Origin: Neofusicoccum parvum
Taxonomy: Eukaryota; Ascomycota; Dothideomycetes; Botryosphaeriales; Botryosphaeriaceae
Direction: 5' to 3'
Length of the DNA stretch: 64,000 nt
NCBI GenBank assembly: GCA_020912385.1
Contig: CP087214.1
Coordinates: 1,302,001-1,366,000, forward strand
In this document: positions 46,849 through 56,469 of the stretch, in pieces
Layout: each line of letters begins with the position of its first letter
Position numbering within the stretch: position 1 is the stretch's first letter
The notes under the pieces: generated by a model
Databases searched by the model: none
The model's input: only the letters and a program-made list of their open reading frames with translations
Told to the model about the DNA's origin: nothing
Made by a program: the position numbers and the translations under genes

Positions 46849-47341
46849 ATGGTGAGAGTATGCCAGGCGTTGGACTGAGTAGAATGACTACCGTAACATC
46901 TTTCTACTGAATATCATAGAGCCCTTGGTGGTGTTGTTGAACTGTGTAATACAATGGTTAAAGAACAAAGAAAGAAGCAGGACGGGAGACACAATGGAAT
47001 TGTTTTCGAGATGGGTGAAAAATTTGGTAGTTTAAGCATCGGGCGTGTGTATTTCTTTGTATCTCGACGGCTAGCGTGAGAATGGTTTCAACTCCCCCGC
47101 CTTTGTGTTTCTTACTTCAAGCACTGTCAGCTCAAGCACCTACCCCTGCACCACAGTGATCAGCAGTCTCAAGTGAGCAGAATACATTCAAGAAAAAGTC
47201 CATACCGGCTATGTACAGAGACCCTGCCCGATCCAGATTCCGGTTTTTGATATCGCGGTTGTGTAAAACCCATTCCCTCAATAATCGCGACATCTAATCA
47301 GATCTCTTCTAAGTCATTTCGCGTGTTTCCCACCCCCCATT
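46849..47341. other. Intergenic between the F-box-like gene and ETF-beta
   Basis: The promoter of the F-box-like gene and the 3' flank of ETF-beta; AT-richer than the flanks. A diverged inverted-repeat element lies at 47025-47097. Confidence 0.5.
47025..47097. mobile_element. MITE-like inverted-repeat element, copy 5 (diverged)
   Basis: GGTAGTTTAAGCATCGGGCG on the left and GAATGGTTTCAACTCCCCC on the right match the family ends with a few changes and a small deletion. Length is about 73 bp. Confidence 0.5.
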
Positions 47342-48230
47342 TTACAAGGCACCCAGCTCCTTCAGCTTGGCAATCATGCCATCGACATCCTCGACCTTCT
47401 GGCCGCCCTGCCTCTGCGGAGGCTCCGTGACCTTGACCGTCTTCAGCCTGCTCTTGACATCAACACCGTACTCCTCAAGCGTCTTCTTGACCAGAGGCTT
47501 CTTCTTCGCCTTCATGATGTTCGGCAGGCTGGCGTAGCGGGGCTCGTTCAGGCGGAGGTCGGTGGTGATGATCATCGGCAGCTTCGCGCGGAGCGTCTCG
47601 ACGCCGCCGTCAACCTCGCGCGTGACGGTCGCGGTGTCGTCCTTGATCTCGACCTTGCTGGCCTGGGTGGCCTGGGGCCAGCCGAGCAGGCCGGACAGCA
47701 TCTGGCCGGTCTGGTTGGCGTCGTCGTCGATGCTCTGCTTGCCGAGGATGACGAGGTTGGCCTTCTCGTCCTCGACGGCCTTCTTGAGCATCTTGGCCAC
47801 GCCCAGCGGCTCCAGCTCGCCGGCCGGCCCGTCGGCCGTCTGGATGTGCACGCCGCGGTCGGCGCCCATGGCCATGGCGGTGCGCAGCACGTCCTGCGCC
47901 TTGGCCGGCCCCGCCGACCACGCGATGATCTCTTCGACCGGCTGCGCCTTGCGCTCGCGCAGCCGCACCGCCTCCTCGACCGACAGCTCGTCGAAGGGGT
48001 TCATGCTGTGCTTGACGCCGGCCGTCTCGACCGCCGTCTGCGCCTTGTTGATGCGGGGCTTGACCTGTGTAGGGGCGTCAATTAGCCTTGGGCTGCACGG
48101 CGCAGTCGCGCATCGGCAGGGCAGGGCTCCGGTGTGCGATCACGGATGCGGATGCGGCGTTCGAAGGAGGACGTACGGCATAGTCGATGACCCGCTTGAT
48201 GGGGACCAGGATGCGGAGCTTCGACGCCAT
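47342..48230 (-). CDS. Electron transfer flavoprotein subunit beta
   Basis: Two exons, 48177-48230 and 47342-48064, with a 112-bp intron (GTACGT...ACACAG); 258 residues, the normal length for the family. The protein starts MASKLRILVPIKRVIDYA and continues VKPRINKAQTAV and KHSMNPFDELSVEEAVRL, all characteristic of ETF-beta. The AMP-binding region (ANLVILGKQSIDDDANQTGQ) and the conserved LPMIITTDLRLNEPRYASLP, with the recognition-loop part, are present. ETF-beta pairs with ETF-alpha in the mitochondrial matrix and carries electrons from acyl-CoA and other dehydrogenases to ETF-ubiquinone oxidoreductase. No long cleavable presequence is seen, as usual for the beta subunit. Confidence 0.96.
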
Positions 48231-48733
48231 GGCTGGGTGAGGTGGGCGGAGTGCAGGTCGCGGCGGATGGGTGGAGGCGATCGGACGACGGCGGGCAGTT
48301 GGATTGCGTGAGCCCGCTGATGTGTGCGCTGGGACGGCGGAGAGGACTGGGTGAGGGTGAAGCTTGAGATGCGGGACCGCTGCTGAAGCTCTTCTAGCCG
48401 AAGCCGAGCTCGGCTCAACCGTGTGGGGAATCCCGGGATGGCGGCGGTTCACATGGCACAGCTGCGACTCTCGGGCCTCGACTTCAGAAATGTCTGCATT
48501 TGTCTAAACCTGTTTCTATTACACGGCATCGCCGCGCGACCTCGAGGGCTCGTTCGGCGTGGTGGCCTGCCTGCCCACTGACAGCCCTCCGAGATCGCCC
48601 TCGCCTGATCTCAGCGTCGAAGAGAAACATCAAAAACCATTACACGTTCCGCGCATGTTCTACGCGCGCACACATAGATATCATCCCGCTGCATGCACCC
48701 AATCCAATCCTGATCCCAATGCCGCTGCCCCGC
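48231..48733. other. Intergenic upstream of ETF-beta
   Basis: The 503-bp promoter side of ETF-beta and the 3' flank of the ArfGAP gene. No further feature seen. Confidence 0.5.
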
Positions 48734-50259
48734 CTACCAATCGCCCCATCCGTCCTCGTCCTTCTTCGCCGCACCACTGCTTCCGCCGCCGCCGCCTTTC
48801 TTCATTGCAGCCGTACCCACGCTGGTCGGCTTTGGCTTGCTTGCAGCCTGCTCCCCTGCCGTAGCGAACTCGTCCCAGAAGCTCTTCTTGTCTGCGCTTG
48901 GGCCACTGGGCGGCTCGCCGAACGAGTCCCAGAAGTCCTTGTGATCCTCATCAGGCCCTGACTTGCCACCACGAGCTCCGCTTGCGTTCCCGTTGCGCGG
49001 TGCGAGTGTGTCGTCGCCCTCGACAAATTTGTTGAACGACTCGGCGGCGTTCTTGCTTGCGGATTGAGCTGTCTGTCCGAGCGTTAGAGCAGCTTGACGG
49101 GCTTGCGCAGCGATGTCTGCTTTTGACAACTGCGGCAGGAAAGAAGAAAGTGGCGTTAGTCAGATGGCCGGATAACAAATGAAGTTCATTAGTTGAACAT
49201 ACGTTCTCCATGCCGGGCTTCACCCAGCCTTCGTAGCCCGTCTTCGCCGTCTTCTGCACCGTCGTGCTGAACCAGCCGAAGCCCTTGGTCAATGCACCCA
49301 CAGGATCTTTCTGGAAGTCGTCGATGCCCGGAATAGCACCGCCTTGCGACTGCTGCTGCGGGAAGGGGTCACTACCGAAGCCCGAGAACTTTCCACCTTG
49401 ATTCGGCGGCAGGTCGTCTGGCCTGTTTGCGTTCTCGGCGCCCATCTTCGCAAAGTAGGCCTCGTTCTGTTGCTTTTTGGACAGCGACGCGGTGCCCAAG
49501 CTGGGCGAGCTGGTGCGACCAGGGCCAAAGCCTTCCAAGTTGTTGCGCGAGACGGGGGTGGCTGATCTGCTTCCTGCCCGGCTGCCGCTGAGAGGCGCGG
49601 TGTCCTTCCTCTGTAGCGGCTTCTTCTCCTTGGGCTGCGGCACGTACTCCTTGCCCTCAACCTTGGCCGTCAGCCTGTCCTTCCATTCTTCGCCGGCGTC
49701 GCTGTCGTATCTCTCGTTGATGGTGCAGTCGTCGAAGGTGCGGCCCTCGAGCTGGTTGGACGAGTGGTTGTTGAAGAAGTCCTGCCAAGGCTTGTTGCCG
49801 CCGTTCTTCATGCGCGTGAGCTCGGCGGCCTTGAAGGCGTCCATGGTTATGCTGCGGACGAAGGAGATGTGCACGCCGAGGCCGCGGTGGACGCCGGAGC
49901 AGTTCAGGCACATGAAGATGCCGAACTTCGGAGAGGCCTGGGAGACTGCATATCAGCGACCGCTCTTGGAGCCCTCGAGGCGCACACTGGTCGCGCGTCG
50001 CCCTGGTGTCGCGAGGCGGGGCCGGAGGGGCAGGGCTCTGGAGGACGTACCCATTGGGGGCTCGGAGCGTTGCAGTCGACGCATGAGTTGTTGCCGTTTT
50101 CCTTCTGGATCTCCAGGAGCTAGGCGTGCAGGCGTGAGGTCAGTAACGCCAGTCTCGGCCGTCGCGGCCGGGCTGAAGACGCGCATCGACGGCTCAGAGT
50201 TGTCGTAGGTCGCGCACCTTGCTCCTGGTCTCAGGGTCGACTTCCCACATTTTGCTCAT
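48734..50259 (-). CDS. ArfGAP (Gcs1/ArfGAP1 type)
   Basis: Four exons: 50218-50259, 50051-50119, 49203-49937 and 48734-49129, all joining in phase 0; introns 98, 113 and 73 bp; 413 residues. The ArfGAP zinc finger is complete: Cys27, Cys30, Cys47 and Cys50 in CVDCNAP...FMCLNC (CX2CX16CX2C), followed by SGVHRGLGVHISFVRSITMD with the arginine finger at Arg55. The rest is disordered with repeated amphipathic segments (DPVGALTKGFGWFSTTV, then AAQARQAALTLGQTAQSASK), like the lipid-packing-sensor helices of ArfGAP1/Gcs1. The end has aromatic-acidic motifs (DFWDSFGE, SFWDEFA, GWGDW) that resemble coat-binding motifs. It should stimulate GTP hydrolysis by Arf1 at the Golgi in COPI traffic. Confidence 0.95.
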
Positions 50260-51311
50260 GGCTGCGGTTCAGGGCGTGGGCCGGGTTCTAGTGAAGGTGG
50301 CTTTGCGGGAGAGGCGCAGAGCGGTCGCGGAGGATTCGAGGCGCAAAAATTGAGGTTTACGGTCGCGTGCTAGAGATCATCGGCGGCAGTTCGCGTCTCG
50401 CTCGGCTAGCATTATAGATCTTCAAGGAGGAGGCTTGGTGGTCAGAACGCTGCGAGGGTGGACATCAGTTGTACGGGGTGGGCCGCTGGGCGTCGAGGGG
50501 GATCTCCATGGGCGCAGGGGCTTGGACCGCCGCGTGGCCCAAGCGACCGCCCACCACCACGACTTCCTCCCCACCAAATCCACCGTCTCCATCACCGTCC
50601 GTACCTGCAGATCCGATCGCCACAGATACGTGGCCAATCCCGTGTGCGCCCACCTCCATGAATCCGACGACCCCACTCTAGAGCCTCTCGACGGGTTGTC
50701 ATTCTTCACGAAACATTGCAGGAGACTCCGCTGTACAACGCCTGTCTTCTCACCCGGAATGTCTCGTACCTCTCTGAACACCGCTTCTTCCACACAGTTT
50801 CTAACCTCACCGCTACGTGAATTACTGACCATGTCCTCACGGTGGCTTGAAACCGAGAACAGAGCTTTTTGTGGGAGCTGAAGCATTGATTCAGGTTGCC
50901 TTGGCACGTCAAGTGAAGCGTTTCTGCATCCGGGTGCACGCTCCAGCTCCTCAAGTAAGCACCTGACCGACTTCGACGCTTTGGTTCTTCTATATGCTTT
51001 AGCCTCATTTGATTTACTTTCATTCTCTACTTTTTATTCATGGAAGAATGACTGCGACTAGCGAGGTGATTAGGCACATCGCCCACACATTTCCGGTTAC
51101 TGCACACGGCAGAACCATCTCCTTTAGGGCTTACATCGTGGTCTTTCGACTGTTTAGGCATTTGAATGGTCTTACGTCTGACATCATTTATGACTGATCA
51201 TTTGTCTAGCTCGGAGCTCCGCAGAGAGCACCACAGCGTCTATTTACTCTCAGAACCCCGCATTGCTTGTCTCTACAGCTCCCAAACACCTCGCAGAAAC
51301 ACAATACCATA
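50260..51311. promoter_or_regulatory. Divergent region between the ArfGAP and SDR genes
   Basis: About 1.05 kb between two start codons on opposite strands, with an inverted-repeat element at 50870-50954. Frames at 50422-50907 on both strands overlap each other and are not called. Confidence 0.5.
50870..50954. mobile_element. MITE-like inverted-repeat element, copy 6
   Basis: Left end TGTGGGAGCTGAAGCATTGA, right part CATCCGGGTGCACGCTCCAG. The interior TTGGCACGTCAAGTGAAGCG aligns with copies 4, 7 and 8. About 85 bp. Confidence 0.65.
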
Positions 51312-52131
51312 ATGTCTTCACACTCCACCGACCATGGCGCCATCGTCGTAGTTGGCTCCGGTCCAGGAATCGGCGTTCACGTTGCCACTATCTTCGCCTC
51401 TCACGGCTTCAAGAAGATTATTCTCCTCTCGCGCGATGCCGCAAGGCTCTCTCAGGACGCTGCTTCCGTCAAAGAAAAGTCCAGATCCAACGCTGCTGTC
51501 CACACCGTCCGTACCGATATCGCGGACACGGCGGAGCTCAAGAAGTCCCTCGCCGAAGTGGACAAAGTCCTTGAGAACACTCCTCTAGAGTGCGTCTTGT
51601 TCAATGCGGCGAGGGTGGGCCCAAGCAAACTTTTGGAGTTCCCCGTGGGAGAAATCGAAGACGACTTGAAGGTAAGCACCTCCCATTCCGAATCCGGACC
51701 TATACCCCGATGGCCCCCAACTTTCCAACAAAGCACATAAGCAATGCTGACGTGAGCCGCTTGGCTGGATTCAGACCACAGTGACTGGTCTCTACACAAC
51801 CGCCCAATGGGCCATGCCGCAGCTGCTTAAGATCACAAATGACCCCTCCAAGAAGCCCAGCCTTCTTGTCCCCAACAGCATGCTGCACAACGACCCCTGG
51901 CCGCAGCTCTTCTCCCTGTCACTGTCCAAGGCTGCGCAGTACAACTTGACACACAGTCTGGCCCGCGAATTTGGTCCCCAAGGCGTGCATTGCGCGCTCG
52001 TCAAGGTGTGCGCTCAGATCACGGATGATCAGGAATACTGCAATCCCACGAACATTGCAGAGAGGACCTGGGTCCTTTTCACGCAGGACAAGGAGAGCTG
52101 GACTCTGGAAGTTGAGATCAAGGAGAAGTAG
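51312..52131 (+). CDS. Short-chain dehydrogenase/reductase-like protein, atypical active site
   Basis: Two exons, 51312-51671 and 51775-52131, with a 103-bp intron (GTAAGC...TTCAG); 238 residues. The N-terminal Rossmann motif is present (VVVGSGPGIG, residues 12-21), followed by the usual ILLSRD after strand 2 and LFNAARVG at strand 4, a variant of NNAG. The place of the catalytic YxxxK reads SLSLSKAAQYNL: the lysine is there but the tyrosine is replaced by Leu. This is probably an SDR paralogue with altered or lost oxidoreductase activity; I infer this from the residue change only. Its neighbours give no pathway. Confidence 0.82.
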
Positions 52132-52256
52132 AGGCGGGTGAGGCAAGAGTGACACGTACCACCGAAAACCTGCTGTCCGGAAGAAGCAATGAACCACTTG
52201 TCGGCACTCAGTCTTCCATACTCTCCTTTTATCTCCCCCTGGTTAATTTCATTTTA

Positions 52257-52341
52257 AGCAACCTAGAGCATTCATTCGCATGGGCTTGGCAATTGAATCA
52301 AGGTGCTTTTGCATCCGGATGAATGATTCGACTGCCCATGT
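52257..52341. mobile_element. MITE-like inverted-repeat element, copy 7
   Basis: Left part AGAGCATTCATTCGCATGGG; right part GCATCCGGATGAATGATTCG followed by ACTGCCCATG. The interior TTGGCAATTGAATCAAGGTG gives the clearest view of the family centre. About 85 bp. Confidence 0.7.
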
Positions 52342-52656
52342 GTGAATTGGTTACAATACTTCCTGGATTGACCTCGTAAGAAAGGGAAAGAGCATATAGT
52401 GTTCTGCCTTACTGACTTACTACGGGGTGGTATGAGTCCAGATGGAGTCGCCTTTGAGAACATTTTAAGCCTTGATCTGCTTTCGGCTGTTTGACGGTCA
52501 TTGTTGAGTTGACTTTGCTTATAGGCTTATAGCTCATTCAGCATCTCCCTGCCCTGGCGCATCTGGCTTCGTACAGAGAGGTACTGTCAAAAGCTAACGT
52601 GGAGATTACATGTTCTTCCCTTTTCATAGGACGAATTGAATCCGAATTATCTTAGC

Positions 52657-52740
52657 CATGGGCAAGTGAAGGATTCTCCCGAATAGTTTTGGCACATACT
52701 CAGAGCGGCTTTTCCATCCGGACGAATACTTCAACTCCCT
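52657..52740. mobile_element. MITE-like inverted-repeat element, copy 8
   Basis: Left end CATGGGCAAGTGAAGGATTC; right part CATCCGGACGAATACTTCAA followed by CTCCC. The interior TTTTGGCACATACTCAGAGC matches copies 6 and 7. About 84 bp. Confidence 0.7.
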
Positions 52741-52795
52741 ACGCAGCAGCGCATGTCGGAAGTGTTCCAGCGCTAGAATTGAGCTCCTCTGTGTT

Positions 52796-53434
52796 CTAGA
52801 TGATATCATAGGAGGTCGTGCCAACTACCGCTGTAGTCTTGGGATGTTCGTCCTCAACCGCTTTGACTTCAGCGAGAGGACACGCAGTGTCATCGTCTTG
52901 AGCCACAAGATCGACAGGCGTACTCGAAGGTGTCTTCGTCCGTAGGCGGATTGGTGATTAAGTCAGAGGAGGCAGTCGTGGTAAGAGGTTCGGGTTCGAT
53001 GACGGTGGGTAGCGTCGTCTCTTGAGGCTTTCGCTTCAGGCGCCGGCGTCCGATGCGGAGGTGCTGTCGTTATCTGAGGTACTGGCATTGTCGCCCGGGC
53101 TGAGATGCATGCTTCAGCCAGCGCCCGTTTCCCTCACCTTCTCAGCGCAAGCCGTTTGAAGTAGGTCGAATGATACACACCTGATCCCCATGCGGATATG
53201 CAGTGGTGTGGAAGTTGCAGCGGAAGCTTGCGGGACAAGCATGAGGTCGTAGTGAAGGGCTTCAAAACTGGAGAAGCAGCGTTGGCGTTGCTGGAAGCGA
53301 GGCAAGACGATGCGAAAGCGTTGCTGCCAGTTTAGAGGTATGATGCAGCGAAAGCGTTCTTGCCAGTTCAACGCTCTTGCCTTCCTCACCCCCATCAGGA
53401 TGGCAGTTACACATCCTCTGGATTGCAGGCACAC
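52796..53434 (-). pseudogene. Frameshifted coding relic
   Basis: The minus strand shows protein-like sequence in successive frames: CFSSFEALHYDLMLVPQASA and RMGIRCVSFDLLQTACAEKV up to a TGA at about 53114-53116; the same frame continues as MHLSPGDNASTSDNDS; after one shift it reads GRRRLKRKPQETTLPTVIEP and LTTTASSDLITNPPTDED; after another shift STPVDLVAQDDDTACPLAEV and ends TSYDII with a TAG at 52796. The low-stop, Asp/Thr/Pro-rich C-terminal style is that of a real, partly disordered protein, but a stop and two shifts break it and no intron fits. A 33-bp imperfect direct repeat at about 53309-53375 lies in its upstream part. The family is not recognised. Confidence 0.5.
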
Positions 53435-53459
53435 CTGGATGAACGCTTCAACTGCACAT
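53398..53459. mobile_element. MITE-like inverted-repeat element, copy 9 (short)
   Basis: Right part CCTGGATGAACGCTTCAACT is well preserved. The left side (GGATGGCAGTTACACATCC) is reduced, giving about 62 bp. It overlaps the upstream edge of the coding relic. Confidence 0.45.
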
Positions 53460-55955
53460 CTAGTTTTCCAGGCGGTATCAGTCTACCGGACCACGCGCCC
53501 TTTTCGTTGTTCTCGCTCCCGCCCAGTGCTTGTGCCACAGCCGCCATCAATTCAAGCTTTGCATCATCACGGCCGAGGGCTGCGAGTTGCTCCGAAAGCT
53601 AGTTGACCCAAAGGAGATTGCACAGGAGTGAAGATACTTTGACAGCGGTTCCCCAACCCGCTATGCCCTGGGCCTCTGGCCGCCGGCGAGGAGTCCGGGA
53701 TCGCACTGGAGATGCTCGCCACAAACATGACCATAGCTGTCAAGATTCAGTGAACGCAGCAGCAAGCAAGGCACACAGCACACTTACGTGTTCCCCCACC
53801 CCATCAGGCTGCCCAGCGCCGCCCCGCACAAGGTCCGGCCCTCCTTTGCGGGCCGCCGAGAAGCAGCCCGATGTTGTTTTGGCTACGTTTTGGGAATGCA
53901 GCGCGGGAAAGTCAGGCTCGCGGATCCATGTCCGCCACGACGAGCGGTCTGCCCTTCCATTCGCTCATTCCGCCTAACCGAGGAGAAACACTGCAAAGCT
54001 ACCACTGTTCCATTGCCACGCTCCCCCGACGGTCGCCCGGGGACGCAGGGCCTACCTGTGGGTCCACAACACGTCAAACGCGGTGCCTGACGGCTCCCTC
54101 GCTCCGGCAGGGAGGAAAAAAAGCAGGCAGGAAAGTTGGGAACCGCACCGTCACCGTATAACAGGCTCTCGGGAAGCGGGTCCGAACGATCAGGCCCGCT
54201 GCTGGACGCGAACGCACACAGCGAGGCACCTCAACCCACAAATTGTGGGCTCATGTCCGCTCACCGCCCGCACTCCCTCGGCTGGCTGAAGACGGGAATG
54301 TTGGGGTGGGAAAGGCGTGCCATCATCTCGCTTTTCCGCTCCTTCATTTGTCCTCTCCGCCTTCCCCGCCGTCCAGCTGAAGGATTGCGAGCAGACGGTG
54401 GCGATCGACAAAGTGGGACCTCCATGGCCCGGCTTTGCGCGTATCTGCGTCCCCGATGTCAGGCTAAAGTGTTTAGTGTGTTGGAGTCAAGCAAGTATAA
54501 GACGCAGCCGCAGGCCTGGGCATCCATGTTAGCCGAGCCCGCCGGCCCTGGGTCGAGAAAACTATCTACTGTGCGAAGAAGTCTTGACGTGCCCCTTAAA
54601 CGACTGCGTGGTTGCGGCGAAGAGCAAAGCTCTTTTGTGAAATAGCTGCGGCACGCTTAAGCATCGGCCCGGACATGAGAAGTGAGTAGGGCACCACGGC
54701 GCATCAGAACAAATTCTGCAGCATCGAACGAGGGACACGTGCAGTGGCCACGGCATTCGGTCGAAAAATGCTCGTCCTGCCAACTGTCAACGAGAAACCG
54801 TTGCCGCGCCGGCGGCAGCGCCGTTACGCCAAGCGTGAAACCGCCAGGTTGCATCCAGGGCACAGCACGGCGTCACGACACAGCTCGTAAAAGATTAGGG
54901 GACGACGAGAGGGAAATAGGCGGCTGCATGTGATGGCCCGAAGAGCAGTCACCAGCCACAGCCGGGCGGCCTGACCGCGATCAACGAGCGAGACAGCCCG
55001 TTTTGGCTTTCTGGTCGCCGGGCTGCATCCTGCAGCAGGACGAAGCGAGCCGCACCTTCAAGCCCTCTGCCCTGGCCGAGCCGCGGGTGCGGGCGGACAG
55101 GGCTGAGAGACCGGCCATGCGCGCAGACGACAGGCAGATTGGAGGCCGCGGTTGCCGTCAGCGCTGCAATGCGTTGTCCTGCGCGGAAGGCCCAATAGCG
55201 GCGACGCGTGGCTGGAGAAAAGAGAAGAAAAGTCGGAATGCATTTAAAATCCTCAAACCTTGTTTGCTGAAGCTGCCCCCCCTGCGGCGCCCGTTCGAGA
55301 CAGCAGCTCCGAGATTGATGCGGAGACCGGGGAACGGGGCTGCAGAATCCAAGAACCGAGAACGGAGCAGCAGCAAACGAAACGGGCAAGACGACCGTTG
55401 CGAACCTTGCTGATAGTGCGGATGGCCGGGCAGGGGCCGGGCCAAGCGGCGAGCACTGCGAAAGGGAAGTCGTGCGACATCCGCCATGCTGCGGCCGGGG
55501 CGATCGTGCGGAAGAAGGAAAGAGGGTCGAGCGTCTGGCGCAGCCGAAAAGTTTATTTCTGCCCCAGCTCCACTCACGCCTGGCAGCTGACCGCCCCTGG
55601 TGCTCGCTGTCCGCCCAGCCCTTGCATGATCGCGCTGGCGGAACCTTTGACGCCCGGCCATTGCTTGCATGTACCTTCTTTCCTTCCCCTGCCGCCCGGG
55701 CGAGTCAGTCGCCTGCGCTTAGGGCGACTGGCCTCACCTCGTATACGGAGCTGTGGCGATGTGGGGCGGCGTGCATAGCACGCATGACGGCAGGCCGGTG
55801 GCAGGGACATGGGAGGACGGACAGCAGAACGGCATGAAGACTGTGACTGAATGTTCCTGACGATGCAGTGGCCAAAACGCCCGCCAAATGGTGCCTGCCC
55901 GCGCGCGCATCTAAGCCCGATCTGGAAATAATTGAGCACCAGATCCTCAAGACAC

Positions 55956-56045
55956 TGGGTGTGGAGATGGAGCATTCGTCCGGATACCATTGCCAAACTG
56001 ATTGAGAGACTTTCGTGTCTAGACGAAAGCTTCAACTACACATGG
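55956..56045. mobile_element. MITE-like inverted-repeat element, copy 10
   Basis: Left end GGGTGTGGAGATGGAGCATT, then CGTCCGGAT; right end GACGAAAGCTTCAACTACAC followed by ATGG. Arms pair over about 17 bp with mismatches. About 90 bp. Confidence 0.65.
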
Positions 56046-56112
56046 CTAGTTTTGGTGGCTGTTACTCATATCCTTAACCTGATTTGTTCGTCTCAGAGTC
56101 AAAGCCCAATAG

Positions 56113-56142
56113 CACAATCACACAATCACAATCACAATCACC
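56113..56142. repeat. Microsatellite (CACAAT)n
   Basis: About five units of CACAAT/CAATCA with slight variation, 3' of the cutinase gene. Confidence 0.75.
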
Positions 56143-56469
56143 AAGAGCAGCAAAGGGTAAAGTAGTAGAGGCATGGCAGCGAAAGGAGTGTTTTCTTTGG
56201 TCATCATACAGGTCCAGTATCTATGCCATGCCTTAAAGGTCAAGAAGTAAAATGAGGTACAGAAAGCATGTTCAAGAAGAAGGAAAACGCGCGCTTGCCC
56301 AGCCATTACCGACCACCCATCAAGCGAGAAATGGCATGGGAATAATGTCCGAAGCCCTCCACAAAAATAAATACACTTGGTCCGCCCCAACAGGAATAGT
56401 AATTTTGGGTCGTGTGGTGAATGAAGGGCGTGTTGGGGACATTTCCAAGGAGAATTGGTTTCAGGATAT

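Larger units (their letters stand above)
52132..52795. other. Intergenic with two inverted-repeat elements
   Basis: The 3' flank of the SDR gene, followed by copies 7 and 8 of the inverted-repeat family about 320 bp apart. No gene. Confidence 0.5.
53460..56469. other. Gene-poor region, 3 kb
   Basis: No gene is supported. It is mostly GC-rich with chance frames on both strands. It contains inverted-repeat copy 10 (55956-56045), a CACAAT microsatellite (56113-56142) and the 3' flank of the cutinase gene. Confidence 0.45.

Noticed and set aside
43448..52131. Secondary-metabolite cluster formed by the methyltransferase, the SDR and a Zn2Cys6 gene
   Set aside because: No backbone enzyme (PKS, NRPS, terpene synthase) is present and the genes are interleaved with ETF-beta and ArfGAP housekeeping genes.
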